Assembly (NCBI RefSeq): GCF_014836905.1
Contig: NZ_JACSPZ010000012.1
Coordinates: 33,118-97,117, forward strand
DNA length: 64,000 nucleotides
Direction of reading: 5' to 3'
DNA from: Solibacillus faecavium
GTDB taxonomy: Bacteria; Bacillota; Bacilli; Bacillales_A; Planococcaceae
Shown: positions 18,921 to 27,490 of the stretch, piece by piece
Position numbering within the stretch: position 1 is the first letter of the stretch
How the letters are laid out: each line of letters begins with the position of its first letter
Made by a program: the position numbers and the translations under genes
Notes under the pieces: generated by a model
Seen by the model: the letters and a program-made list of their open reading frames with translations, nothing else
Told to the model about the DNA's origin: nothing
Databases searched by the model: none

Positions 18921-19085
18921 CGCCTATTTTACTTATTACATCTAACTGCTGAAATAGGAATAAACATTTCGTAATTTTTTGATTTTAACTTCTATATTAT
19001 AAAATACAAACTTCTAATACTTGTTAAAATAATTGTTTCTTCTTTCAAAAGAGCAATCGGTCAGTTGCGCTTATTCCCTTTGTTT

Positions 19086-19661
19086 TTATTTCCCGTGTTC
19101 CTCATGCCTAGCGCTCGCTTTAGTAGGTTCAACCGTCCCGAATGGATGATTTGGTGGTGCATAAATTGTATAAAGCTTTAATGGCATCTGTCCTGTATTT
19201 GTAACATTATGCCACGTTCCGGCAGGCACAAAAATCGCAGAACCATCAAATACCATTCTATTAAAATTCAGGTTATCTTTTGTTTTCCCCATTTGGGTAA
19301 TCCCCTGGCCCTGCTCAATCCGAATGAATTGGTCCACATGTGGATGCACCTCTAGCCCAACATCCTCACCAGGATTTATGCTCATTAAAGTAAGCTGTAG
19401 ATGATTTCCTGTCCAAAGAGCGGTACGATACGTCTGGTTCTGTCTCGCCGCTTCCTCAATATTGATGACAAACGGATTTTTTCCATAATCTTTTAAAACT
19501 ACTCCCTGATGATTTGAGGCGTCGCCCTGCCAATTATATGGGGCTGTAGTATTTACCCACATTGGATAATTTACATTACCTGGCGTACCCCCATATGGGT
19601 TGACCGGTATATGTGTAGGATACTGGTATTGCTGATATGGGTACCCATAAGGATAATACAT
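19086..19661 (-). CDS. Cupin protein with Tyr/Pro-rich N-terminus
   Basis: A 191-residue protein. The first 40 residues are rich in Tyr, Pro and Gly, a composition common in spore-coat or surface proteins. A single cupin domain follows (about 75-170) with an HPHVDQF(x)RIEQGQG first motif and GTWHNV in the second motif, giving two His and a Gln/Glu plus a third His as likely metal ligands. Cupins with this N-terminus occur in spore-forming bacilli, but no enzyme activity is established. The ATG at 19661 follows AAAGGAATG. It starts 49 nt after the stop of the ATPase gene upstream. Confidence 0.78.
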   Translation of the reverse strand: MYYPYGYPYQQYQYPTHIPVNPYGGTPGNVNYPMWVNTTAPYNWQGDASNHQGVVLKDYGKNPFVINIEEAARQNQTYRTALWTGNHLQLTLMSINPGEDVGLEVHPHVDQFIRIEQGQGITQMGKTKDNLNFNRMVFDGSAIFVPAGTWHNVTNTGQMPLKLYTIYAPPNHPFGTVEPTKASARHEEHGK

Positions 19662-19710
19662 TTTATCATTCCTTTCGAAAATTCATTCTATTATCATATG
19701 CTTTGTTTTT

Positions 19711-20763
19711 TTAAATGGTTTTTAACTCTTGCACAAGATCAAATAACGGGACTGTCCGTTTATTGAATTCATCTACGTTTAATGCTGCATCTACTGCTTC
19801 ACGGACTTTCCGTTCTTCGTCGGCATATTGTTTGGCAAATTGCTTCGCTTCTTGCATAGTCGCTTTATACTTTGCGACAAGCTCATTAATGTTGTTTAGC
19901 TCCACTTCTGTTGGATGGCAGTGCTGAGCGATGTCGAAAACTTCATCGCCAGGACGATTCTCATCCGGGAAATAAACATGTGGCTCAGTACTATCAAATA
20001 TACAGAACTTTAATTCAGGCAAAATGACCATATCAATCGAATTGGAATCCAACCCACACCATACGAGCTGCACATCATAGCCACGACTCTGTGCTTCTTT
20101 TGCCAATTGCTTCATCATCGAGGATTTACCTGTGCCAGGATACCCTTTGATGAATAGCCTCTTTTCCAAGTTTTGCGTAATACTTTGAACGGTATCACGT
20201 GCTCCTGCCGGTGTTAACGTTCCGAGTAGCCGGTGGGTCAGCTGACCCGATTTATCCAATTTCTTCTCACCGAATAATTGATTCGTCAAATCTGCAAATT
20301 GCTGATTCAATCCGTTCCAATTCATATACTTCCTTGTTTCCACTTCCCAGTCATCATGAATATGAATCGCCTTGGAAAGAGCAGCAAAGCATTGATTATA
20401 GTAGGTTTGTTTTTTTTCATTCAAAGAGAACAACGCTTCATTCGCCGAAAGCTGTTCTTCATCTACACAATCATAAAGGGAAATGACATGATCCCGTCCC
20501 CCAAGAACAGTAGGCTCTATTGAAGGATTGGTTGCCTGAAGAATTAAAATCCGATGTGGTGCTTGAATAAAGATGCCTTCAACCGTGCCCTCAAATAATG
20601 GGTCATGGAAATACTCGATACTAGCGCCCTTTTTAACATAGTAGTCACCGATGTTTTGAAGCAGCTCGGAAATTTTGAAGCCGTGCGCACCCTTTAGTAA
20701 ATACACCGTTTGTGCTTCATTCATTAAATCCTTGTATATATTTTTTATGCCCTGCCCTGTCAT
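19711..20763 (-). CDS. PRK06851-type tandem P-loop ATPase
   Basis: At least 350 residues with two related ATPase halves. The second half has an intact Walker A, GYPGTGKSS (near 210-218), followed by family features such as VWCGLDSNSIDMVILPEL and a TEPHVYFP stretch. The first half keeps the position but not the residues of Walker A (LKGAHGFKIS near 23-32), so it probably does not bind ATP. The ATG at 20763 has no binding site. Codons upstream stay open, resemble the family's N-terminus, and an ATA codon at 20797-20799 lies 7 nt after GGAAGGG; the protein may start there. The role of this family is unknown. Confidence 0.75.
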   Translation of the reverse strand: MTGQGIKNIYKDLMNEAQTVYLLKGAHGFKISELLQNIGDYYVKKGASIEYFHDPLFEGTVEGIFIQAPHRILILQATNPSIEPTVLGGRDHVISLYDCVDEEQLSANEALFSLNEKKQTYYNQCFAALSKAIHIHDDWEVETRKYMNWNGLNQQFADLTNQLFGEKKLDKSGQLTHRLLGTLTPAGARDTVQSITQNLEKRLFIKGYPGTGKSSMMKQLAKEAQSRGYDVQLVWCGLDSNSIDMVILPELKFCIFDSTEPHVYFPDENRPGDEVFDIAQHCHPTEVELNNINELVAKYKATMQEAKQFAKQYADEERKVREAVDAALNVDEFNKRTVPLFDLVQELKTI

Positions 20764-20881
20764 TGCCTGACCGAAGAAATACTTAACTGTTGTGCTTATG
20801 ACGTCACCCTTCCATAACCTTGTTAACTTTATTGTTATGTTAAAAGCCTAAAAAAGTTGCCATCTCACGTAGTATTTAATC

Positions 20882-20913
20882 GAAAAACGCATGCAATTAA
20901 GTTCATGCATGCG
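20882..20913 (-). terminator. Terminator of the P-type ATPase gene
   Basis: Stem CGCATGCA/TGCATGCG (20888-20895 with 20906-20913), followed on the minus strand by TTTTTCG. Confidence 0.75.
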
Positions 20914-20935
20914 CTTTATATTCAAGCAGCTCTCT

Positions 20936-23527
20936 TTAACTCGCTCTGAAAAATAGTTTATGAAGCTGAATTATAATTAGTGGAACTAATGATAAACCAT
21001 AAATAATTAAATACTGGAAGTTATTCAAGCGCGCTACTTCAAATAATCCAGAGAGCAGCACAAAGTTCAGTATGGAAAATCCTAATAAAAATGCAATCCA
21101 TACAGCTAAATTCGAGAAGATTCCCAGTTTAAAAATGGATTCATCCGAACGGCAATTAAAGCCATGTACCAGTCTTGATAAACATAATGTCGCAAATGCC
21201 ATCGTTGTGGCTACTGCAGTATCACCTGTCGACAATCCTATTTGGAAGGCGATGATTGTAACCGCCGCAATAATTGCTCCCTCAAATCCTACTTGGGAAA
21301 CAAACTTCTTATTTAGCAACGGCTCCTTGATGTTACGGGGCTTTTCTTTCATAAGCTTTTTATTATGTGGCTCTAGCCCAATCGCAATTGCCGGCAAACT
21401 ATCCGTTAATAAATTTATAAATAATAGATGAATCGGTAGAAACGGTGCAGGCAATGCAAAAAGCGTTGCATATAAAACGACAATAATTGCACCAGCGTTT
21501 CCGGATAACAGGAATTTAATAGCGTTACTAATATTGGCGTAAATACTTCGACCATTCGAAATCGATTTGACGATCGTCAAAAAGTTATCATCGGTTAAAA
21601 TCATCGAAGAAGCATCCTTTGCCACTTCAGTCCCTGTACCCATCGCTACACCAATTTCGGCCTGTTTTAGCGCTGGGGCATCATTTACACCATCTCCCGT
21701 CATGGCGACTACATGTCCTTTGTCTTGCCATGCTTTCACAATCCGTATTTTATGTTCCGGGGAGACACGTGCATAAACTGAGATTTTTTCTACCTTTGCC
21801 TTCAATTCTCTATCTGAAAGCTTTTCGATTTCTTTTCCTTCAATCGCTTCACTCGGATTTTTTAAAATGCCGAGTTTCTTTGCGATCGCCATTGCCGTAA
21901 TTTTATGATCACCTGTAATCATGACCGGTTTGATGCCTGCTTTAATACAATCCGCCACTGCTTGTGCCGATTCTTCGCGTGGTGGATCCATCATTGCGAT
22001 TAATCCAACAAATGTTAAGTTATGCTCCTCTTTTTCCGTTAAGGTAGGAGAATATACATCTTTATACGTAATCGCCATTACCCTTAGCCCGGCATTTGAG
22101 AAGGTTTCATTTACGTAATTTATCTTTTCTACTTGCTGCGTCGTTATGTTGGACCCGCCATGACTTGAATGAATGCGGCTAACACGCGGCAGCAGTACAT
22201 CTACCGCCCCTTTTGTAATCATAACGGAACGATTTCCCATGCGGTGAACTGTGCTCATTACCTTACGAGTCGAATCAAAAGGTAATTCACCAACACGTTG
22301 ATGAAGGCCACGTACAATATGTTCATTTAAGTCATATTCACGTCCAAATTTTACGAGTGCCAATTCCGTTGGATCCCCGATTTCCTTATCCTTCATTACA
22401 ACGGAATTATTGCAGAGTATGGCCAATTCGAGCAGTTTTTTATGGTTTTCATTAGCTAGCTTTAGCTCATTAAAAGGCAGAACTTGATCGCCTGTATAAA
22501 CCTCTTGAACCGTCATTTTATTTTGCGTAAGTGTCCCTGTCTTATCTGAACAGATAATTGATACACTCCCCAAACTTTCTACTGCATGCAGCTTACGAAT
22601 AATGGCATTTTCCTTCGCCATATTTGTAGTCCCCACTGCTAAAACGATTGTCACAATCGAACTAAGTGCTTCCGGAATTGCTGCAACCGCCAACGAAACG
22701 GCGAACATAAAGGAGTCAATTAACTCACGCCCTCGAATAATATCAAGCCCAAATATAATTAAACAAATAATGATAATGCCGAGTGCAAGACGTTTCCCAA
22801 AACGATCCAAGCTCACTTGTAATGGCGTTTTTTTCTCCTGTGCATTGTCCAAAAGAGTGGCAATTTTACCGATCTCGGTATTCATTCCTATAGAAGTAAC
22901 GACCGCTTTTCCACGACCATTCGTTACAAAGCTCCCGGAGAAAACCATGTTCCTTTTATCGCCTATAGCAAGTTCCTTTTCGTGGATGGTGTTCGCTATT
23001 TTATCAATCGCTAATGATTCACCGGTTAACGAACTTTCGTTTATTTGCAAACTATAGCTTTCAATTACTCTACCGTCAGCACTAATATAATCGCCTGCTT
23101 CCAAAACAAGCAGGTCACCGACAATAACATCTCTTGACGGTATTTCAATAACTGCTCCCTCACGGATGACTTTAGAAACGGGTGCAGCCATTTCCTTTAG
23201 ACTATTTAGCGATTTTTCCGCTCTTACATGCTGAACAGTTCCCAGTACGGCATTTAAAACAAGTACGATTAGAATAACAATAGAGCTATCTACATCACCA
23301 AGAAACATAGAAATAATGGCAGCAGCAATTAAGATAATGACTAAAAAATCCTGAAACTGCTCTAGCATAACTTGAAAGATATTCTTTTGTTTACCTTCTT
23401 TCAGTTCATTATAGCCATATTTTTTATGCCGAGAACGTACTTCATAATCTGTCAGTCCATATGGTGTTACGTCCAGCTTCTTCATAACTTCCTGTACGGT
23501 GTTACGGTAATAGTCAGATAAATTCAT
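20936..23527 (-). CDS. P-type Ca2+-transporting ATPase (P2A, LMCA1/YloB-like)
   Basis: An 863-residue cation pump of the plasma membrane. All P-type landmarks are present: the TGES actuator loop at 168-171, the phosphorylated Asp D328 in DKTGTLT, TGDGVNDAPALK in the P domain and about ten membrane segments. The transmembrane motif AIPEALSSIV (283-292) and the NLLTDSLPA motif of segment M6 match bacterial SERCA-like Ca2+ pumps such as Listeria LMCA1 rather than Mg2+ or K+ pumps. The ATG follows a GGGAGG site. It is monocistronic. The exact ion (Ca2+, possibly Mn2+) should be treated as likely, not proven. Confidence 0.88.
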   Translation of the reverse strand: MNLSDYYRNTVQEVMKKLDVTPYGLTDYEVRSRHKKYGYNELKEGKQKNIFQVMLEQFQDFLVIILIAAAIISMFLGDVDSSIVILIVLVLNAVLGTVQHVRAEKSLNSLKEMAAPVSKVIREGAVIEIPSRDVIVGDLLVLEAGDYISADGRVIESYSLQINESSLTGESLAIDKIANTIHEKELAIGDKRNMVFSGSFVTNGRGKAVVTSIGMNTEIGKIATLLDNAQEKKTPLQVSLDRFGKRLALGIIIICLIIFGLDIIRGRELIDSFMFAVSLAVAAIPEALSSIVTIVLAVGTTNMAKENAIIRKLHAVESLGSVSIICSDKTGTLTQNKMTVQEVYTGDQVLPFNELKLANENHKKLLELAILCNNSVVMKDKEIGDPTELALVKFGREYDLNEHIVRGLHQRVGELPFDSTRKVMSTVHRMGNRSVMITKGAVDVLLPRVSRIHSSHGGSNITTQQVEKINYVNETFSNAGLRVMAITYKDVYSPTLTEKEEHNLTFVGLIAMMDPPREESAQAVADCIKAGIKPVMITGDHKITAMAIAKKLGILKNPSEAIEGKEIEKLSDRELKAKVEKISVYARVSPEHKIRIVKAWQDKGHVVAMTGDGVNDAPALKQAEIGVAMGTGTEVAKDASSMILTDDNFLTIVKSISNGRSIYANISNAIKFLLSGNAGAIIVVLYATLFALPAPFLPIHLLFINLLTDSLPAIAIGLEPHNKKLMKEKPRNIKEPLLNKKFVSQVGFEGAIIAAVTIIAFQIGLSTGDTAVATTMAFATLCLSRLVHGFNCRSDESIFKLGIFSNLAVWIAFLLGFSILNFVLLSGLFEVARLNNFQYLIIYGLSLVPLIIIQLHKLFFRAS

Positions 23528-23556
23528 GAGAACCTCCCTTCAAGTTTTAAGTATAG

Positions 23557-23577
23557 ATAACCACTTTATTTGGTTAT
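23557..23577 (-). promoter_or_regulatory. Inverted repeat in the leader of the P-type ATPase gene
   Basis: A perfect ATAACCA-N7-TGGTTAT repeat, 30 nt before the start codon. It could be an operator or a leader hairpin. A further hairpin further upstream (23596-23602 with 23616-23622) is followed on the plus strand by TTTTATT. No yybP-ykoY riboswitch pattern was found. Confidence 0.4.
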
Positions 23578-23689
23578 TGCATGAAAAATATGAGCACTCT
23601 CACAAGAACACTGTATGAGAGTTTTATTGTTAAAATGTATATCTCACAATAAAAAATTCATAAAGTTGAAATTCTGCCTTTTTACTAAA

Positions 23690-23724
23690 TAAAAAAACGT
23701 TAATCCCATTAAGATTAACGTTTT
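23690..23724 (-). terminator. Terminator of the small charged protein gene
   Basis: A perfect 12-bp stem (23694-23705 with 23713-23724) followed on the minus strand by a T-run, 10 nt past the stop. Confidence 0.85.
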
Positions 23725-23734
23725 GACTGAAGCA

Positions 23735-23977
23735 TTATTTATAATAATTTTTTCTAGCTTGAAAGGCTTTTTTTTCTCTTATTTGTTCTTCCAATTGTGC
23801 AATGGCCGTTTTACGTCGCGCATTTTTTTCCTCTAAATTTTCCAGTTCTTCAGGAAATGCGAATTCTTTACTAATTTCCGCCTCTTCGATATTTTCCTTC
23901 GTATTTTCAATCATCTTCCCTAAACTTAACGCATTTTTGGACTTTTTATTAAATACATCATGTCTATCATTTTTCAT
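23735..23977 (-). CDS. Small charged coiled-coil protein, unknown
   Basis: An 80-residue, very polar protein with no membrane segment. Residues 20-72 are rich in Glu, Lys, Ala and Gln and should form a coiled coil (EELENLEEKNARRKTAIAQLEEQ). The ATG follows AAGGAGG and a terminator follows the stop, so it is a real single gene. No function can be assigned. It resembles many small unnamed cytosolic proteins of bacilli. Confidence 0.7.
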   Translation of the reverse strand: MKNDRHDVFNKKSKNALSLGKMIENTKENIEEAEISKEFAFPEELENLEEKNARRKTAIAQLEEQIREKKAFQARKNYYK

Positions 23978-24126
23978 GCTTTTTCCTCCTTATTCCTCAT
24001 TAAAGTTAGTTTGTTTTTCTTTGATTTTTTTATGCAAAGTGATTTTTTCAATTAAATTCGTATATACGTTCGTCACACATGTCACATTATTGTTATAAAA
24101 ACAATATAAAATAATAAAAATATATA

Positions 24127-24164
24127 AAAAAACCCTTATGAACACTTGCTACTAAGGGTTTTCA
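24127..24164 (-). terminator. Terminator without a clear gene
   Basis: A perfect 10-bp stem AAAACCCTTA/TAAGGGTTTT (24129-24138 with 24153-24162) followed on the minus strand by seven T. The next annotated minus-strand gene upstream has its own terminator at 24382-24418, so this one belongs to something in between. Confidence 0.6.
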
Positions 24165-24232
24165 TAAGCAACTGGCTATTTTACATATTTTTTACAACTT
24201 TATTAAAATGACATTTTCTCCATAAACTTGCG

Positions 24233-24364
24233 CTATAGTATGTATAAGTTCAAAGAAAAGTAGATAGCCTTCTCCATGATTCCACCTTGCAGATCAAACA
24301 TAGCTGCCAGCATGGTCGAACGTTTATCTATTGATAATTTATTTGAACAGAATTTGACTAACAC
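24233..24364 (-). CDS. Possible 43-residue small ORF between two terminators
   Basis: A frame from a GTG at 24364 to TAG at 24233-24235, preceded by AAAAGAGGTG. It ends about 70 nt before the terminator at 24127-24164, which has no other candidate gene. The peptide has a polar first half and a hydrophobic C-terminal end. The start overlaps the region just after the flavoprotein's terminator. It may be a small gene or a gene relic; the remaining gap (23978-24427) shows nothing else. Confidence 0.25.
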   Translation of the reverse strand: MLVKFCSNKLSIDKRSTMLAAMFDLQGGIMEKAIYFSLNLYIL

Positions 24365-24381
24365 CTCTTTTAAACACAAAG

Positions 24382-24418
24382 CAAGCTCCAGCTATTTCCC
24401 AATAATAGCTGGAGCTTG
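24382..24418 (-). terminator. Terminator of the CoA-disulfide reductase-like gene
   Basis: A perfect 14-bp stem (24382-24395 with 24405-24418), 9 nt past the stop at 24428. The U-tract on the minus strand is short (CTTTGTGTTT); on the plus strand GACGTTTTTT follows. Confidence 0.7.
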
Positions 24419-24427
24419 AGACGTTTT

Positions 24428-25759
24428 TTAATCCTTTTTCCCATACCGCTTCGGTACCTGCATGAGCGCATCCCATACGCCACTAAATGGTGGAGCATAA
24501 GCTAAGTCCAGGTCCAATAATTCTTCAAAGGTCATTTCATTGTAAAGCGCTGTAGCAAATACATCAATTCGTTTATCGACACCGTGTTTCCCGACAATTT
24601 GCAACCCAACAAGCTTGCGACTTTGTTGTTCAACTAACATGCGCAGCTTCATCTTACTTGGATGAGGATAATAGCTGGCAATGTCGTTCACTTCCATTAC
24701 ATATGCCTCTATCAACGCATTGGACTTATCCGCAGTATCATTAGTTAATCCCGTCATTCCTATTTGTAGATCAAAAAACTTCAAAATGGAAGTTCCTACA
24801 ATCCCATTGAACTTTTGATTAAAACCGGCAATATTCAAACCAGCGATCCGTCCTTGTTTATTCGCCGTCGTACCAAGAGGCAAGTAATCATCCTGCTGCT
24901 TCAGTCTGTTATAATGTGATGCACAATCCCCTGCTGCATACACATTCGCAATGGATGTCTCCATTTTTCCATTAACGATGAGCGCCCCATTTTCAAGCTT
25001 TGCAAACCCTGTTGCAAATTGTGTGTTTGGACGTACACCAGTCGCTACGATAACTAATTCAGTAGGGTATGTCCCCGTTTTCGTACGAATTGCTTCGACA
25101 ACTTGTTCACCCTCAAAACCTATTGTCTCTTCATTCAGTAAAACATCCACCCCTTTTGAAATCGCCTCTTCATAAATGATTTTCGCAAGTTCCGGATCTA
25201 ATACTGACATGAGCTGACTCCCTTGATGGATCAGACGTACATCCAGACCGCGCTCACGAACCGTTTCGACAACTTCCAGTCCTATATAGCCGCCGCCAAC
25301 GACTGTAACATGCTTCACATTCGGTAATTGTTCCATCAACTTATTCATTTGGGGAATTGTCTTAATCATATGAATTCCTTTTAAATCGGCATTTTCCAGT
25401 CGTGGCATTGACGGCGCAGCACCGGTTGCAATCAGCAGTTTATCGTATACAAATTCAAATGGCTCCTTACTATTTACATCATGTCCGCTCACCTTTTGTA
25501 ATTTCGTATCAATTGCCGTCACTTCATGAAAGATTCTCGCATCAATGTCGTATTTAGAACGGAATTCCTCGACATCACGAGCAATGAGTTCTTCAGTATT
25601 AGGTACCTTTCCGTTAATTACATACGGCAACCCACATTGCCCGTACGAATAAATATCGCCTTTTTCTAAAACAACGATATGTGCGGATTTATTATTACGG
25701 ACAATTTCCATCGCCGCACTCATCCCAGCAGCGTCCCCACCGATAATTACAACTTTCAT
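24428..25759 (-). CDS. CoA-disulfide reductase-like FAD/NAD(P) oxidoreductase
   Basis: A 443-residue flavoprotein of the pyridine nucleotide-disulfide oxidoreductase class. FAD is bound by GGDAAGMSAA near the start, NAD(P)H by GGGYIGLE in the middle, and the second FAD contact is YAAGDCA. A single active-site cysteine, C42 in GQCGLPY, marks the CoA-disulfide reductase / NADH oxidase / NADH peroxidase group, as opposed to CxxxxC enzymes. The C-terminal dimer domain has the YAPPFSGVWD pattern. The ATG at 25759 is 8 nt after AAGGAG; GTG codons just upstream are closer to the site. The substrate may be CoA disulfide, a polysulfide or oxygen. No rhodanese or sulfur gene is adjacent. Confidence 0.83.
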   Translation of the reverse strand: MKVVIIGGDAAGMSAAMEIVRNNKSAHIVVLEKGDIYSYGQCGLPYVINGKVPNTEELIARDVEEFRSKYDIDARIFHEVTAIDTKLQKVSGHDVNSKEPFEFVYDKLLIATGAAPSMPRLENADLKGIHMIKTIPQMNKLMEQLPNVKHVTVVGGGYIGLEVVETVRERGLDVRLIHQGSQLMSVLDPELAKIIYEEAISKGVDVLLNEETIGFEGEQVVEAIRTKTGTYPTELVIVATGVRPNTQFATGFAKLENGALIVNGKMETSIANVYAAGDCASHYNRLKQQDDYLPLGTTANKQGRIAGLNIAGFNQKFNGIVGTSILKFFDLQIGMTGLTNDTADKSNALIEAYVMEVNDIASYYPHPSKMKLRMLVEQQSRKLVGLQIVGKHGVDKRIDVFATALYNEMTFEELLDLDLAYAPPFSGVWDALMQVPKRYGKKD

Positions 25760-25835
25760 CACCGTCACTCCTTGCTTGTTTATAAAACTTATTTTTTTAT
25801 TTTGTATACTTTTACGAATTTAATTAGTTATATAA

Positions 25836-25849
25836 GTAAGTTAACTTAC
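25836..25849. promoter_or_regulatory. Perfect 14-bp palindrome between divergent genes
   Basis: GTAAGTTAACTTAC reads the same on both strands and lies 77 nt from the flavoprotein start and 84 nt from the sigma-factor start. Its place between two divergent genes suggests an operator that could affect both. Confidence 0.5.
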
Positions 25850-25932
25850 AATAAGTAAAGCATATTTCGTTTTTTTTCACACGATTAAGCCTTCTTATTT
25901 TCAACATATGGATATCCGGAAGTTGGTGAACT

Positions 25933-26265
25933 ATGGACAAGTCATGGGAAAACTATTTGCTTGAAGAAGCACAAATTGTTTTCAAATATTTATTAAAAAT
26001 CGGGGCTACAAAGGAAGATGCAGAAGATGTCACACAAGAAACCATTATGAAAACAATTGAATGCTTATCGCAAATTCAAGCAAAAAATTTGCGCGCATGG
26101 CTTTTTAAAGTGGCATTGCATCGGTATTACACGTTATATAACAAAAATAAAAGGTCCGTCTCAAACGGCATCGTTGTAACAGGTACTGCCGAGAGCTTAA
26201 AGCAATTGCAGAATTTACCTTTCATAAAGGCTTCTTCGCTTGGTGTTGTAGTAGATAAATATTAA
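25933..26265 (+). CDS. Sigma-70 (ECF-like) protein with region 2 only
   Basis: A 110-residue protein. Residues 5-75 match sigma region 2: ATKEDAEDVTQETIM (core binding), then NLRAWLFKVALHRYYTLYNKNKR (-10 recognition/melting). ECF factors are usually about 160-190 residues and end in region 4; here the sequence after residue 78 has no helix-turn-helix and stops. No region 4 is found in the other two frames before the terminator, which starts 6 nt after the stop, so this is a deletion or a true short form, not a simple frameshift. No anti-sigma gene is adjacent. It may be non-functional or act as a core-binding modulator. Confidence 0.7.
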   Translation: MDKSWENYLLEEAQIVFKYLLKIGATKEDAEDVTQETIMKTIECLSQIQAKNLRAWLFKVALHRYYTLYNKNKRSVSNGIVVTGTAESLKQLQNLPFIKASSLGVVVDKY

Positions 26266-26271
26266 TTGTAG

Positions 26272-26312
26272 GCGCAAAAGCATGCTGAACATGTTTTTGT
26301 GCTTTTCTTTTT
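26272..26312 (+). terminator. Terminator after the short sigma-like gene
   Basis: A 13-bp stem with two G-U pairs (26272-26284 with 26290-26302), followed by TTTTCTTTTT. Confidence 0.85.
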
Positions 26313-26384
26313 ATTATCATAATCTCAAAATATGCTACACTAACTATCAGAAAACTCTAAACTTTTAAAAGGAGCACGAACTGA

Positions 26385-27320
26385 ATGACAAAAACAACAA
26401 TTGGCATTATCGGCACTGGTGTTGTCGGTGAGCGCATTATTAACCAGGCATTACAAAACGAACACTACGAAATTGCTGCTATATTCGATACGAATGAGGA
26501 GCGTACAGCGCAGTTGGCAGAAAAATATAATGTACCGACAACAAATGATTTACAGGATTTACTGAATTTAAAGCCTGACTGGGTTTACATCGGGACGCCC
26601 CCTGTCAGCCATGCGACTCTTGCTGAGGAAATTGCGAAGCATGGACTGCATATTTTATCGGAAAAACCACTTGCCCATGATGCTGCAGATGGAGAAACAA
26701 TGGTACGTGTTGCCAATGATGTAAAGGTGAAAACAGCGATGCACTTCCCATTAATGTATGGAGCAGCCGTACATCAGCTTAAAAAAGAGCTTACATCTGG
26801 TATGGGGGATATTACACGCATTGAACTACATACATACTTCCCGGAATGGCCGCGTAAATGGCAACAAAATCCTTGGATTGCCTCACGTGAGCAAGGCGGC
26901 TTTATCCGTGAGATTTTCCCGCATTATTTACAGCTGACACACCACTTATTCGGGGATCTCAACATTCTCGCCCATGAAACAACCTATCCGGAAAACACGG
27001 AGCTATGTGAAACAGGTGTATCTGCTTTAGCCAAAACAACAAGCGGCATACCTGTTGTAATAAACGGACTTGCCGGCATCGGTCAGGAAGAGCGTATTGA
27101 TTATAAAATTTTCGGTTCAGAAAAAGTTGTCACATTACGTAACTGGTCACAAGTATATACGAGTAAAGCTTACGAATCGGAAGTGGAAGTCCCTGCGAAT
27201 ACAGCCCCTGAATCCATGCTGGATGCTTGTAGAAAAGTCCTTTTAGGTGAAGAAGCGTTCATCGTCCCATTCGAGGAAGGCTTAAAAGTACAGCGCTGGA
27301 TTGATGAACTATTGAAATAA
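26385..27320 (+). CDS. Gfo/Idh/MocA-family NAD(P)-dependent oxidoreductase
   Basis: A 311-residue enzyme. The N-terminal Rossmann domain has GIIGTGVVGERI (8-19) and the family EKPLAHD motif near residue 93-99, whose Lys is catalytic. The C-terminal half is the beta-sheet substrate/oligomer domain. Family members oxidise or reduce sugars, inositols, biliverdin or similar; no sugar transport or isomerase gene is near, so the substrate is unknown. The ATG follows AAAAGGAG. The gene stands alone, with a strong terminator 17 nt after the stop. Confidence 0.85.
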   Translation: MTKTTIGIIGTGVVGERIINQALQNEHYEIAAIFDTNEERTAQLAEKYNVPTTNDLQDLLNLKPDWVYIGTPPVSHATLAEEIAKHGLHILSEKPLAHDAADGETMVRVANDVKVKTAMHFPLMYGAAVHQLKKELTSGMGDITRIELHTYFPEWPRKWQQNPWIASREQGGFIREIFPHYLQLTHHLFGDLNILAHETTYPENTELCETGVSALAKTTSGIPVVINGLAGIGQEERIDYKIFGSEKVVTLRNWSQVYTSKAYESEVEVPANTAPESMLDACRKVLLGEEAFIVPFEEGLKVQRWIDELLK

Positions 27321-27337
27321 AAATCCTTTGTATTTTG

Positions 27338-27380
27338 AGCTGTTTGGACAATGCTACAGCATGCCAAACAGCTTTTTTTA
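27338..27380 (+). terminator. Terminator after the Gfo/Idh/MocA gene
   Basis: A perfect 10-bp stem AGCTGTTTGG/CCAAACAGCT (27338-27347 with 27364-27373), then seven T. Confidence 0.9.
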
Positions 27381-27490
27381 GGGGAATTTATTTCGGATTC
27401 TGAAATATTTATTTGTAAATAACCCCCTTCTATACTAAAATAGTCATAATATTCATTTTTTAGATTACTATTTGTTAAGGGGGAATTTTT

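Noticed and set aside
18526..19085. Insertion sequence
   Set aside because: Only a 35-codon coiled-coil-like tail was found; no terminal inverted repeats, target duplication or transposase catalytic motif.
22602..23057. Open frame of about 150 codons antisense to the P-type ATPase
   Set aside because: Composition mirrors the membrane-protein codons of the other strand; no ribosome binding site.
23528..23640. yybP-ykoY manganese riboswitch before the P-type ATPase
   Set aside because: The conserved GGGGAGUA-type core is absent; only simple inverted repeats are seen.
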